Source of the DNA: Skeletonema tropicum
Lineage: Eukaryota; Bacillariophyta; Thalassiosirophyceae; Thalassiosirales; Thalassiosiraceae
Length of the DNA: 64,000 bases
NCBI GenBank assembly: GCA_037178625.1
Contig: CM074134.1
Location: 2,480,001 to 2,544,000, forward strand
Direction of reading: 5' to 3'
The notes below the pieces were generated by a model. That model made no database searches, was not told the origin of the DNA, and saw only the letters and a program-made list of their open reading frames with translations. How positions within the stretch are numbered: position 1 is the first letter of the stretch; each line of letters starts with the position of its first letter. Positions 29,807 to 41,495 of this stretch are shown one piece after another. The position numbers and the translations under genes are program-made.

Positions 29807-32800
29807 CTAAATGATGTTGTTGTTACGGCGTAATCGAAGTCGCAACATTGACCTTGGTCCTTCTTCTTCGTCTTGCTCTTGATAAAGTGGAGAAGTAAAT
29901 TCAGAATCTCGAGTTACTGAAGTCGCTGAACTTCTAGCATAACTATTCTCATTTTGATATTCATCGTCTACGACTGCCAATACTCTACCCTCGTTTTCAA
30001 CCACTGCCAGAACTCTGCCCTCCTCCAATGGAGGTAATTCTGACCTATTGACGACAATTTGGTCCAGGCTTGTTGAAGAGAGGTTTGCAATTGTTGGAGC
30101 AATCTTCTTCTTCCCGTCATTGTTGCCATCTTCTATCGTCTCGCTTGTTGTAATATTTCCTAATTCAAGACGATTTTGAAGCAGAAGATTCGCAACCATT
30201 TTATCCTTTTGCGGATTGCCTCCAGGTGGCCTTCTATCATCTAAAGAAGACTGCGAATCTGATTCATCAAAACTATCACTCTCATTTCCATTCGGAAGGC
30301 GGCTCATATTTCGCATTACATCTGGCAACGATCTCATTCTTGATCTCGCTTGCTTGATGGAAGTTCTAATTACTTTTCGCTTGTAACATTTGACCGCCTG
30401 CGTGGAAACGAACAGGGAAAAAAGTACAAAGACTACAAAAGAAGCAATGAGTCCCATGATATCCCCTGAGCTCAGCTGCGAAAACATCCGTGACACCTTG
30501 TCCTCAAATACCTTAGGTTCGTCCAGCAAAATGGTTGCGTTTTCGACGTAATATTCTGGAAGTTCTAAATCGATTCTCTCCACCTCAGGATTAATTGCAA
30601 AAGTGTTATTGATCTCGGCAGGGGTTTTGCCTCCAGAGCAGGGCACCAAGACATTCCTATTATATGAGAGAGACAACCAACTCGTGGCGTTTGAGCTTGA
30701 TTGGAGGCTGTCCTCCTCTTCGCACATGCACTGGCCCTGATCGTAGTCACAAACACCTCCTTCCTCATCTAAGCAGTCATGAGGGCAGTAAAAAGATGGA
30801 CACATGCGCGCTGGGTCAGGACAAACGACGTAGTTGTTTGGATTCCACCACATTGAAATCACTTGTCCAGAGTAGTCACACATTTTCCTACGATGAGAAA
30901 TGATGAAGATCTCATGAGATGCACGTTTGATAGATGAAAGAGATCAAGAAGTTGCAACTAATATGGACTCACCAATACCCATCCACTTTAATCCTGAGGC
31001 TATGGTCTTGAATGACACATGCAATTGGCAGACATAGCGATGTCCTCCTCTTCTCCACATGGCCCATCACACAACGGGAGTTGTCTTCACCAAACACTTC
31101 AAAACTGCTTACTCCAGCATATTCCTCGGCATCCTTGTCGTCGCATCGTCCATTGGCATAGCCAACAAATACAGGGCAAAAATCGAGTGTGGGGTCACTT
31201 CCACCATAGTCACCCTCGGGAAATGATTTGGCTCTACTGAAATAATTGAACTCAGGTGGAACGACATCTTCATCATACTGAACAAGTGAACACACTGCCT
31301 TTCTTGATGACTCAACGTCACATCCGTGTATTTCAGGTTCTCTGACTTCATCGCCTTCTTCCACTTCTTCTACAACAGTAGCAAGATTACTACAAAAGAA
31401 GGGAATGTTACTTGCCTGGACATGTCCGCTTGATGTAATGCACGTCTTTCTAGCAAAGTTGCAGCCGGCATTTCTACCCCACATTGACACAGCTGCTATG
31501 CGGTCATAGTCAACCTCGTACCAGCCAGAATCTTTGAAGTAAGCCAGTGTAAGAGATGAAATGTACAACGAATGCGGTACGTCATCAATGACCGGATTCA
31601 TCAAGTCCTTGCGAAACAGTAGACGTTGCCAATGATCGCCAATGCACTCTCCTGGCGACAATTGAAGAACTTCGCTGTTTGCAGCATCATCGTGCGGAAC
31701 ATACATTCCTTGACCCTCTCCACTTTGAAGTTCGGCCCCAAGTAATGATTGGCACCCAAACATATTTCTCGTCACTCGACGAACAGTGGGAGTTACAACA
31801 GTGGCCGCTCGGACGCCACCACGAACATCCTGGAATTTAACAATATCCTTCGAAGGTAGTGGTATCATCGACTTTGTCGTAGGAGCAATACCGGTACATT
31901 CCACTTCCACATCCGGAACATTTCCATTCTCATCACGAGGTGTCAACGGCTCGCCCGTATCCCTATCACGAAAATGAGCAAGAGACAACGCATTGAATCC
32001 AAGTATGTGCGCAATTTCGTGCATGGCTGTCATTGAATTGCGTTGGATTGCCTCCTCGTTGTAAAAGAATTGGTGGACATCTTTAATACAGAGGGATAGT
32101 ATCCCTGCAACAGGTCGATCGTATTGATCTGTGGAACAATGTGTTGCTGAAGCGACATAAGTCCCGGGACAAAGGGGACGTGTGTCCACGTTTGGTTCTG
32201 TCTCGGAAGGTGGGAAACTTGGTGATGCAGTGGGCGATGATGAGGATGGTGCATCAGTTGACTCTACGCCAAATATCAGTTCATCCTCCGTAACATTATT
32301 GTACTCGAGACTGCTGTCGCTATTCCGTATCATTGACGCAGATCGATGCAAATGATTTAAACTTGGCAGAGTTGCACTGGTTGAGTACAAGGAACTGTCA
32401 GCTCCATCATCATCACCACTGCCACTAGTACTATTCATAATTGGATCCAAGAATGAAACACTAATGTAAATCACAGTGTCAGTTTCAGGTATACCATCGG
32501 TCATGTGCTCGAGAGGAACACGTACACTTGGATAGCCAGAGTCCTGTGGTTGCAGAGAAAGCAAGATTCCGATAAGTAAAAGTAAGTTGGAAGAAGACGT
32601 GGTTGTACTTGCTTAACCAACGCACAGTACAAGGAAGCAACTTACCAATCCAGGGCCACACGATTCACCATCATACAATTGTGTCTTGTCCACCACAAGA
32701 AAATCATCATTCCCATTCTCAGTTCTTGTAGTAGAAGGGGTACCTCCATTGCCATCGATATCATCGCCATTACCAACCGGCACCACACTCAAAGCCTTAC

Positions 32801-33734
32801 TCCACGCAAACAACGCCGGATTGACAATCTGTTCCATTAATATAGTCCTTTGAGCATCTGTCAGATATTGAAATCCAGACGTTTGATCATCGGTAAAGAT
32901 TGCACGGAGGCGTATTGGTTGGTAGATGGAGGTCTGTTCGCTAGTGGTGGTGGCTGTTTCCATTGACTCCATCACTGAAGAAACGACTGGGTCTATTATT
33001 GTCGACGTATCTGAATGGCTCTCTGAACTTTCAGTGGTACTTGAATCATGAATGTGAGGATCTTCTGTCGAGGCATTATCATTTTCATGTTCATACTCTC
33101 CCTCAACAAATGATGATGATTCTTCACCACCACTATAATTACTACCACTGCTACTATTCGAAGAAGTCAACTGATTAACATCCATTAATAATTTGGCACT
33201 CTCATCACCACTCTCATCCTCTGGAAGAGTGTTGATATTACCCCCCTCTGCGAAGGAGGAGGTGATTAAATTTCGTCCCGTGATTGTCCAGTAGTGGAGG
33301 AATTCACCTGTGTTGTCGAGTAGAACCTTGTCTTTTATTATGGATTCATCGGAGTCTTCATAATTTGTGAAGGGGCGTCTTCTTCTTCGACTTAGGGGTT
33401 CGTTCCGCCGTCGCCGCCGCCGCTGGTTGTTGTGCTCCTCAATTTTATTACCATTATTTAAATGATTACTCTCAATTTCATCATCTTGTTCGTCTTTTGA
33501 GCGTAAATGACGACTCAGCGGATGATACTTCGGATAGGGAACCTGACGCTCCGGCCGCCGTATTCTATGCTGCGGCAACTGAACATGAGAATTGTTATTG
33601 GGGCGGTGGTGGCGGTGGTTGTGTTTTCTGCGTTCGGGTTTTGCCGAAGCCGCCGATGCTGATGATATTATAATATTATTGCCGCTGGACACCATGGAGG
33701 TGCAGACTAGGAGAATTGTGGTTGCGGAGAGCAT
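29807..33734 (-). CDS. Leishmanolysin-like (M8) metallopeptidase, membrane-anchored (3 exons)
   Basis: Exons are 32646-33734, 30973-32543 and 29807-30887; introns of 102 and 85 bp are GT-AG and keep frame, giving 1246 residues. There is a signal peptide, then a long basic and then Ser/Thr-rich linker. The protease core has MHEIAHILGF (HExxH at about 538-542) and, about 150 residues on, GDHWQRLLFRKDLMNPV, holding the third zinc His and the Met-turn of gp63. An EGF-like Cys cluster (CPSFYCPHDCLDEEGGVCDY) precedes one TM helix (IMGLIASFVVFVLFSLFVST) and a 200-residue cytosolic tail. Such proteins degrade extracellular matrix or surface proteins. Both introns fall beside conserved segments; splice boundaries are inferred from frame. 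Confidence 0.9.
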
Positions 33735-34134
33735 TCTACCAGTTTGTACACTGCCATTGGGAGAGCGCTCCGTGAGGTAACAACTTATGCGGCCAAATAA
33801 TATGTTTCATTCTCTACGTTGTGTTCATCATTGTTTCGGCTGGTTTTGGGGCAGTTGGAAAACCGCAATTCTCAATCTGGAGTCGCTCTCGTATTATTTT
33901 GACAACGGAATTAGTAGCAACGCATTTACAGTACCTTCGTGCGGGTCTTGAAGACTTTAGCTTTGTTCGGAATTAGTAGTCACGTACGGTGTTCTCACTT
34001 AATTCTACTGGAAAGAATCCGGATTCTCTGAGTGCAGATCAATCCTCATTTTTTCTTTCCTCATTTTTCATTCAACGTAGCGTTGTTGTTGGTGTGTTGG
34101 ACTGTTGACCTTTCCTTGCCGAGACGATCAAACA
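33735..34134. promoter_or_regulatory. Divergent promoter leishmanolysin / F-box copy 2
   Basis: A 400-bp spacer. CGGAATTAGTAG occurs twice, at 33906-33917 and 33968-33979, related to the AGGAATTAGTA motif upstream of other genes. An upstream in-frame ATG for the F-box gene (34105) exists but is not favoured. Confidence 0.4.
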
Positions 34135-35403
34135 ATGCCACACACAAAGAAGCCAAAGCTAACACACGATGATGCTGATGCCGCCACCGCGACGTCCATT
34201 TCATCGGATGAACTCGCAATCATCTTTGGATGTCTCGACTTCTTGGATATTTTACTGTTGCGCCGTGTCAGCAAAAAGTGGAACGAGGCAGCCAAAAAGA
34301 CAACCGTTCCTCTTGCTGACTGCAGGGTTGATGATGAGAAATCACATCACACCATGAAAACGATGAGCAGTGCGTTGCCGAAGTTGCAGCGGTTGGAGCT
34401 CGGTGCGCTCAAGTATGATTTTTCGAACAACATTGATCACCGGTATGTCCATGGCGAAGATCCTGATGAAGAGGCTCAAAGCCATCCTTATGTCAACGGT
34501 ATCGTCACATACGAAATAGACATGATCTCCAACTTTACACAATTGAGAGTGCTAAAGCTGCAATTCACTCCATTGAATGGAAGTTATCCGTACCTCTTCA
34601 ATTTTCCGCTCCTCGAACACTTGACGGTATCATATTGTGATTACCTCAAATGGGACTTGGGGATGCTGACTGGATTTCCATTGCTCAAAGAATTGAAATG
34701 CTTTAGAAGTGGGCAATTGACAGGCAACATCAACAACTTGAGAGTGCTCAAGGACACTCTTGAAAAGGTAGATATATACAGCTGCCCTCAAGTTGAAGGC
34801 AACTTCATGGATCTTGCCGACTTTCCTCACTTGAAGGTTTTGGCACTCAGCTCCAATATTAACTCCATTACAGGAGATATTCGTGACATGAGCGAAACTA
34901 GTTTCCCAAAGCTTGAGAAGCTTGATCTCCCTGAGAGTGTTTACGGAGGAGGTCGTTCCAAGATCATGCGCATTTCCGATGCCAAAGATTTGATTGCTAC
35001 AATCTACTCTGTCAAGAAGCAACGCCATCGTCATCCGTCATTGTTTGAAAATTTTGAATGGTACCTGTCGGAGAGTTCTCCTGACTGGTATGAACCAGAA
35101 TTTGGCCCTCCGTTCTCATTCTGCATCGTTCGGGCAGGATCCCGCCTTGGGTGGCGCTGGGAGCAGTCGATGGATTACGCTCCTGACTATGTCTTCGAAA
35201 CGAACTGGCTTGATCCACTTCCATCGAAAGATAGCAGTGAGTACGAAAGCTACATCGAAGCATTTCAAAAGATTGAGAGCCATAGGGATAGGTTTCCTTT
35301 TTTCAAAGGGTATTTTGAGCCTCCTTCTGAAGCGGTGTATTATCGATTGCATGGAGAGTATAGACCAAGTCAGGAGGAGATAGATATTTATAAGAATTTG
35401 TAG
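34135..35403 (+). CDS. F-box / leucine-rich repeat protein, copy 2
   Basis: From the ATG at 34135 this gives 422 residues, starting MPHTKKPKLTHDD like copy 1. The F-box segment is ISSDELAIIFGCLDFLDILL with LRRVSKKWNEAA, followed by the same irregular leucine-rich repeats (LQRLELGALKYDF, LKWDLGMLTGFPLLKEL, LKVLALSSN, LEKLDLPESVYGG). It keeps a C-terminal tail (RPSQEEIDIYKNL) that copy 1 lost by frameshift. The 5' extension to an ATG at 34105 (10 more residues) has no counterpart in copy 1. The two genes are inverted relative to each other, so the duplication was not a simple tandem event. Likely role: SCF ubiquitin-ligase substrate adaptor; target unknown. Confidence 0.87.
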   Translation: MPHTKKPKLTHDDADAATATSISSDELAIIFGCLDFLDILLLRRVSKKWNEAAKKTTVPLADCRVDDEKSHHTMKTMSSALPKLQRLELGALKYDFSNNIDHRYVHGEDPDEEAQSHPYVNGIVTYEIDMISNFTQLRVLKLQFTPLNGSYPYLFNFPLLEHLTVSYCDYLKWDLGMLTGFPLLKELKCFRSGQLTGNINNLRVLKDTLEKVDIYSCPQVEGNFMDLADFPHLKVLALSSNINSITGDIRDMSETSFPKLEKLDLPESVYGGGRSKIMRISDAKDLIATIYSVKKQRHRHPSLFENFEWYLSESSPDWYEPEFGPPFSFCIVRAGSRLGWRWEQSMDYAPDYVFETNWLDPLPSKDSSEYESYIEAFQKIESHRDRFPFFKGYFEPPSEAVYYRLHGEYRPSQEEIDIYKNL

Positions 35404-35891
35404 TGATCATCGTACTCATCATTAATATTCATTCATATCAATATTAAGCATGCAAGCTATTGCTAGCTTCTGCTCTCTTGAGAGAAGAAGGAAGGAGACC
35501 GAAGAGGTGTACCTCTAACGTACTGGTAACTTACATGGCAGTTCTATCTATCTAGCAGTTATGCAGTAGATAGATAAGTAGATAGATTATTGCAGTTATG
35601 CCGATCTTATCTACATCAAGTTATTGATGAATCATTTATGGGGGCTAGTAGGCGGCTGTCATGGTGGGCTTCTATTTTTTTTGCCCAGGCTCCCCGCCCC
35701 AGGCAGCAATTTTGAGATTTTGGCGGGTTGCACGAGCTTTATTTCTCCTGGCAGCTGGCAGCTGGCAGCAGGCTGCCGGCAATGGCAAATGGCATATGGC
35801 ATTCAGCATTCAGCATGTGCTAGAGAGTGGTATAGTGGTAGCCTCATCTTCATGTCGATCGACGACACTCGTACGGTCAACTAACAGCAGT
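35404..35891. other. Intergenic with short tandem repeats
   Basis: The spacer includes a GATA-type repeat tract (about 35546-35590) and, at 35753-35816, a compound tract of GGCAGCT, GGCAAAT and ATTCAGC units. The KCTD-like reading frame is open through the second tract, which makes its true start uncertain. Confidence 0.5.
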
Positions 35892-36758
35892 ATGCTCTTC
35901 ACAAGCGGAGGGGGCTGCAAAGCCAGGTTGTCATGCGTAGCTTTTTCGAGGAAACAGTCATCCTCATCGTCTACTACTGTTGCAACAACAGTAACGAACA
36001 CAGCAACAAATGCAATCCAGCGTCATGGCCCAGGAGACAAAGTGATCACACTCGATGTGGGCGGGAAAACATTCCAAACACTGCGCTCCACCATTTCACA
36101 AAATAAAGTACTCTATGATCATGTTCTACGTGCCGAATCCAATTTAGAGTACACCGGTGATAATGCTGTATTCATCGATCGAGACCCAAAGCACTTTGAT
36201 GTAATCTTGGCATACTTGCGAAATCGAGCAGATGGGTTATTGGTTGGATCATCTGATGCTGCTGCTGCAACATCTTCCATGCTAAGGCTTGGTAAAAAAC
36301 AAACAAGTACTACTTCACCTTCTCCACCATCGCCCTTCCAGTTCACTTCCACCATCCAACTGCCAAGTGATTCAAAACTCCTGTCCGAAATGTACATTGA
36401 GAGTATCCATTACCAAATTCCTGAAATGCAAGATTTGATTTGTTCTCGACAAGTGCTCACTCGCATTTTCAATCTCTTCGGGTCAAACAATCCTTTTCAA
36501 TCGGCTGGCTTGGCATATGTAAATTTGAAACGTCTATTAGTCTTGTTTGGAGGGGTCATGACTGGTGCAGGCAGTTGGGTGTATGCGCAAGCTGTGGCGG
36601 CACAGGCAAAGACAAATGAATTGATGCTAACGGGTAGTGGTGGAGGCATTGATGCAAGTGAGAATGCTGTTGAGTACTGGAAGAATCAGAGTCAGTTATG
36701 GATTAAGGCTGCAAAGAAATGGAGTGGTATAGTGAAGGATGAAAATGGTGACAAATGA
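35892..36758 (+). CDS. T1/BTB (KCTD-like) domain protein
   Basis: From the ATG at 35892 the protein has 288 residues; the frame stays open back to an ATG at 35661, but that part is encoded by a simple-repeat tract. The potassium-channel tetramerisation (T1) BTB fold is clear: DKVITLDVGGKTFQTLRSTI, then AVFIDRDPKHFDVILAYLRN. A C-terminal part has a hydrophobic segment (LLVLFGGVMTGAGSWVYAQA). KCTD proteins commonly assemble into oligomers and many serve as cullin-3 adaptors. The leader after 35892 (MLFTSGGGCKARLSCVAFSRKQ split around its basic residues) resembles a mitochondrial presequence, which would be odd for a cullin adaptor. The ion channel core itself is absent. Confidence 0.8.
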   Translation: MLFTSGGGCKARLSCVAFSRKQSSSSSTTVATTVTNTATNAIQRHGPGDKVITLDVGGKTFQTLRSTISQNKVLYDHVLRAESNLEYTGDNAVFIDRDPKHFDVILAYLRNRADGLLVGSSDAAAATSSMLRLGKKQTSTTSPSPPSPFQFTSTIQLPSDSKLLSEMYIESIHYQIPEMQDLICSRQVLTRIFNLFGSNNPFQSAGLAYVNLKRLLVLFGGVMTGAGSWVYAQAVAAQAKTNELMLTGSGGGIDASENAVEYWKNQSQLWIKAAKKWSGIVKDENGDK

Positions 36759-37059
36759 ATGGAGGAGAGAGGGCAGGGCAAGAAGTGATGACGAAAAATT
36801 TGTGCGAAGAAATGTGATGTTGAAAAGGAGTATAATCAAAGCAAACCAAACTGCATATGTATAGAAGATGTTTACATTTAGAACAACTTGGCCACTGGCA
36901 GAAAACAAGTCAATATTTACAGCACGGAATGTCTCTATCGAAGGTTACTCTGTTTCATCAAAACTAGAACACGAGTACGAGCGACAGACTCATTGTTGCT
37001 CTAGTCCAAGCGGCATAAGCCTTTGTAGTCAGTAATACACATGTCCCCCCGCAGTATTC
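36759..37059. other. 3' spacer, 301 bp
   Basis: Spacer between convergent genes. Nothing recognisable. Confidence 0.4.
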
Positions 37060-37491
37060 TTAAATACAATCCTGGTGGAGCCTACCGAGCTTCCTAGCTC
37101 TCAATACAGCCCTCCTTGTTTCGCCTAGCGAGGCAAGTGCAATATCCTCCGACCTGAAACTTCCGTGTGAGTCCTGTCTCGCCTGCTCTGCGAGGACTGC
37201 GCGTAGGCATCGACGTCTGCAAGTCTGCACCTCGAACGTACAGGCCGGTGCGAGTAGATGAGAAATGCCAATCCAGAAGCCTTTATCTTCTTCGGACGCC
37301 GAATCACTTGCACGAGCTCGGAGGACATCTCGCTTGATGTTATGTTTCATTGAGATGTATTCTGTCTTGGTATACCAAAGCTCATTTCTGTCTTCATGCC
37401 GATCAACTGTGTAAAGCTGTATTACTTCGGCAAATCGCACAACGTTGTGGTTGCGATTGAGCGGGAAGTCTACGATCAATTCAGATGCCAT
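37060..37491 (-). CDS. Unnamed small protein family, copy A (intact)
   Basis: 143 residues, single exon. I cannot name the family, but six copies or fragments lie between 37 and 45 kb. The shared layout is: a strand-like VVRFAEVIQLYTV; an acidic/aromatic block DRHEDRNELWYTKTEYISMK; a middle GISHLL segment with basic residues; and a helical signature RCLRAVLAEQARQ followed by IALAS and an Arg-rich end (RARKLG). Copies E and G share this order. No signal peptide or TM helix is present, so it is probably soluble; function unknown. It is the best-preserved single-exon member and lies convergent to the KCTD-like gene. Confidence 0.6.
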   Translation of the reverse strand: MASELIVDFPLNRNHNVVRFAEVIQLYTVDRHEDRNELWYTKTEYISMKHNIKRDVLRARASDSASEEDKGFWIGISHLLAPACTFEVQTCRRRCLRAVLAEQARQDSHGSFRSEDIALASLGETRRAVLRARKLGRLHQDCI

Positions 37492-39034
37492 GTTAGGATT
37501 AAAATTGTTCTGATGTTGTTGACATAATACTTATATATATTATTATGCTGAAGTCAAAGCGATTTATTGTCCAGATAATAATCGTGAAACATCGGTGAAG
37601 TGAAATACGTGGTGCAGAATTCGCGATTACAAAATTAAGTAAAGTTCAACTACAACATAGAGATTATCCGCGATTCTCATGTTACATCTAAGTTCAAGTT
37701 GACTGCTTCTAGCGATGATAAAAGCGATTAAACCCTCTCTTCAAGGACCTTGGTTTTAGTACCCCGTGACTTCCAACTCCCAACCAAAACTTCCGCAACA
37801 AAGGCCGATTCTTATGGTTCAAAGACAACTAACAACTTTCCATTCAGTGAGTTTAGAACGTTTCTGCAACGTGTCATGGTGCAACATTGAGGGGTTCTCA
37901 TAATCTACTCTGTTTTCAAAGGCTTGAAGGGGAAAGGGCTGCGGGTCACGGCCCTCTTGTTGATCGTCTCGTCGTCTGCCTATAATTACTTATCTATCAA
38001 GAAAGGATGGCAAGCGGTGATTGCTCCAAATTCTCGCCATCTGTCAACTGTCAAGTGCAGACGGAAGAATTGGACACTCACTCAGAAAACTAGGTAAAGT
38101 TGGTACTTACCTCACATCCAAAGGCAGGGAGCGAGGGTTATCTGGCTAATCTAGCTATGCACGATTGAGTCGTCGTCGTCGTTATCTGTCAAATATCTGT
38201 CAAGTTAAAGTAAAAGTACATAAGTAAATGAGTTCAAGTTCAATGTCAAGTTGAAGTAAAGGGTTCTCATTTTTAGGGGAAATGTAAGTACGGTCCCGCC
38301 TTGCGGTCACGCACGTCTGTTGACGCGGCAGCCCTCTTGTATTACTATTATTACTTGGAGCTCGCCATGAATAAGTGCATCAATCCTAACCGACAAATGA
38401 GTCAGTAGCGCCGCTATCGACGTCATGAAGACAAGGCGAGCAGCAAAAATGCAACCAGAATTACGATTACTCAGCCCTCACCCCGCCATGTTAAAGAGAG
38501 GTCACTATGACTAATCGAGGCTGAGCCTCACCTGGGTCTTCAGCAAGCCCATCGCCCATCAATTGCCACTTCTTCTTTCTTCTCTCAGTCGCGAGGTCAA
38601 CGCAGCATGAATGAATCGACAGTTTGCTTTGCATCTGCGCCTCATCAATAACGCACGTCGTGCCCCATGGACCAAGGACGAGAATGGTACTCCAAGCAAG
38701 AAGTCCTTGCTTTTCGACGTTTAGACGCGACAGACTGACCATTCCCCGAGATATTGAAGGTACTAATCCCGTATCACTGACATCGACCGGCGGCGCCAAC
38801 GTATCACACCTACAAAAAAACATCTCCATGACGAATCCGACGGCAAACCATGGTGCTATCGGACCGACAACCCCAAAATTATAACAAACTACATACTGCC
38901 TAACCCATTTTTTATATCGATTCCGATTCTGTTACGGCGGCGGCCGATACGAAGTCGTTGTGATGGTATACGGCTTAACCTACGCGCAGACATGAAATAA
39001 ATATTATTCCGAATTCTAACCTAAAATGTTATGA
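37492..39034. other. 1.5-kb spacer without a convincing gene
   Basis: Repeat-like DNA with recurring GTCAAGTTAAAGTAAA and GTCACGGCCCTCTTG-type blocks. Overlapping frames on both strands at 38491-38884 are about 80-112 codons long but have no motif. No RNA gene was recognised. Confidence 0.45.
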
Positions 39035-39356
39035 ACTTTTTGTGAACGTGCGGAAGTACCTATTCCCTGTACTCTCTCCAATTCAACAAGTCAATATATA
39101 ATCAAAAACTACACCATGTGCTTAAGTCAAGCCAGCAATTTGAGAAGCTCAATCGACGGCTCTTCCAAGCCAGTCATCGACAATTGAAGGGTTGCCACGT
39201 CAATCCTGAGCTTGTGTAATGGACATCGACAGCGAGCTTGATATTAGCCGTGCTCTTCATCCATGTGACCCACCTTCTATTCTGAGTACAGGCTTCGACA
39301 TCAGCTTCCACTTTGTCTACCAACTATGTGCTAGTATCGGTATCGTAAATGCCTGA
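39035..39356 (+). pseudogene. Family copy B: promoter and head only, truncated
   Basis: About 39035-39218 matches the DNA upstream of copy E (41270-41495), including GCCAGCAATTTGA and GGGTTGCCACGTCAA, and 39219-39280 matches the first codons of copy E (MDIDSELDISRAL against MDIDSELDASRAL). The resemblance stops soon after; the frame ends at 39354-39356 after 45 residues, without the family's C-terminal signature. It is best read as a partial duplicate. Confidence 0.6.
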
Positions 39357-39650
39357 TGATTGTGTCGTGAGGAGGGGCTTACTGTTACTATCATCATTGT
39401 TTTGATCAAACATAGATCCTGATACATACCAAGCAACAACAAAGTAAAAGCCTTCGTCTCGTTTTATTTGAAGGCACTACATAGCATAACTTAATATTAA
39501 TACTGTGTTAAGGTTTCATTCTACTACCCCTAGCTGTCTCGATGATGACATAATGCGACAGTGTTATCACCTGTGTAAGCACCCGAGAGTGCATCGATGA
39601 TTGTTCGACTAAAGTGGAAGATGCAATCTATTACATGAAGATGTAGCTGC

Positions 39651-40129
39651 TCAGCTCTTGAGAGGATTTCTAAACTCTCTGTCTCTGTATCCAGAAGGTG
39701 TAAGACTCTCTTGATTATTAAATCCGATCATACGAGCCCTTTCGACAGATACCCTCGAGTACTCCATAGATTTCATTGCAATGAGCGCTGGATCGAAATG
39801 ATTCCATTGTCTCTGGCGAGCCTGTTCATCGAGTACTGCCCGAATGACTTGCTTCCTTGCTAATATCTGAATTTTAATGAGTAACAATCGTCTTCTTCAT
39901 CTTCATCGGCCTCGTATAGGAACACGCTAGACTCGCCGTGAAACCGCACCGAAGGTGGCGACAACCGCTGGGGCTTGGGATGACAACAGTGATCGTCTGC
40001 CTGCCAGTTGTCGGCCAGGCCCTGATCGATCTTTCCTGTCATGTAGGTACTTGAATACAGACGTTGTTCCGGAGCCTTTTTACTATTGCCCTGTTCGTGT
40101 CGATAAGGCTCGTAGTTATAGTGCATCAT
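39651..40129 (-). pseudogene. Family copy C: internal deletion and frameshift
   Basis: The start (MMHYNYEPYRHEQG, ATG at 40127-40129) and the VRF strand followed by an acidic block (SVRFHGESSVFLYEADEDEE) are present, as is the C-terminal signature (RAVLDEQARQ, ALIAMKSM, SRVSVERARM). Between them the WYT and GIEN-like middle section is missing and the two halves are in different frames, meeting near 39870. The C-terminal half aligns with exon 2 of copy G, so the deletion probably removed the end of exon 1 and most of an intron. It is unlikely to make a normal protein unless spliced in an unseen way. Confidence 0.6.
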
Positions 40130-41044
40130 GATAGAGTAGTTGAGTTGAATGATGTCAATGGTAGTGTTTGACAAAGTTGTTGTCTGATATAATGATGTTG
40201 ATGTGCACTTGTTGCAGTCTTTTGTTGGTTGTGGAGTTGTTAAAACGTACTTATATACGTGAAGACCCGGAAAAGTGAGCGACACTAAAGCTCGAGTGCC
40301 ACAAGTGTCACAGAGTTGTCGTACAAAGCTAGTATTGGGATACCAATACCAATGGATTCACTTTGTTCTTAAGACTCTAGAGCGGTTTTAATGAAATTGT
40401 TTCTGTCTTCATGTTCGCGGAAGAGACATATTATGTACAGTACTCCTACCATCTTTTGTCTTCTGAATCTTTGTGAACTTTTGTGAACTTCCGCAAGTAC
40501 CTAATCACTGATTCACAGTTATTCACTGTGCACGCTCTCTACAGCTCTCTCCAATTCCACAAGTCCATACAGAACCTACGCCTCTTCACTTCTTCGGCTT
40601 GGAGAGAAGAATGAGTAACAATCGTCTTCTTCATCTTCATCGGCTTCGTATAGGAACACGCTAGACTCCCCGTGAAACCGTACCGAAGGTGGCGACAACC
40701 GCTGGGGCTTGGGCTTGGGCTTGGGATGACAACAGTGATCGTCTGCCTGCCAGTTATCGGCCAAGCCTTGATCAATCTTTCCTGTCATGTAGGTACTTGA
40801 ATACAGACGTTGTTACAGTGGGGACTTGTTACTATTGCCCTGTTCGTGTCGATAAGGCTCGTAGCGCATCATGATAGAGTGCATAGATGAGTTGAATGAT
40901 GTCAATGGTAGTGTTCGACGAAGTTGTTGTCTGATAATGATGTGCACTTGTGCAGTCTGTTGTTGGTTGTGGAGTTGTGAAAAGGCCTACTTTTATGTGC
41001 GTGAAGACCCGGAAAAGTGAGCGACACTAAAGCTCGAGTGCCAC
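39878..41044. repeat. Direct segmental duplication, two about 430-bp units
   Basis: Unit 1 (about 39878-40302) and unit 2 (about 40611-41044) run in the same direction from GAGTAACAATCGTCTTCTTC to GAGCGACACTAAAGCTCGAG. They differ by small insertions, including an extra GGGCTT repeat in unit 2. Each carries the head of a family gene (copies C and D) and its 5' flank. Adjacent flanks (about 40400-40576 and 41208-41362) also match. The offset is about 735-742 bp. Confidence 0.75.
40572..40872 (-). pseudogene. Family copy D: 5' fragment with in-frame stop
   Basis: A duplicate of the head of copy C starting MMRYEPYRHEQG (ATG at 40870-40872). A stop appears after about 19 codons where copy C continues, and the sequence ends soon after the VRFHGESSVFLYEADEDEE block by running into unrelated DNA at about 40605. 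The C-terminal family signature is absent. It faces copy E across a 620-bp spacer. Confidence 0.6.
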
Positions 41045-41495
41045 GAGGTTGTCACAAAGTTTTCATTGTACGAAAGCTCATACTTATTGGGATTTGGGAT
41101 ACCATACAATACATACATATAAGTACCTACCTACCACTTCCAATGGTTTCGACTTTGTTAGCGGTTTTAAACTAACTGGCATTTCTGTCTTCTGTCTTCG
41201 TGTTCGCGGAAGAGACGATGGTTGTCTTTCTTCTGAATTGACAGCCAAAAGACATATTATACCGTCATGAACTCTTTTGTGAACGTGCGTAAGTACCTAA
41301 GACTTATTCACTGTGCACGATCTCTAGCTCTCTCCATTCCACAAGTCCATAGGTAAGAACCTACGCAACATAATACAAAACTGCACCTTGCAAAAGTCAA
41401 GCCAGCAATTTGAAGCTCAATCGGAGGCTCTTTCAAGCCAGCCATCGACTACTACTGAAGGGTTGCCACGTCAACGTCAATCCTGGAATTGTGTA

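Noticed and set aside
38491..38884. Overlapping frames on both strands, one resembling a transposase tail
   Set aside because: No catalytic residues or family motif; similarity was only an impression.
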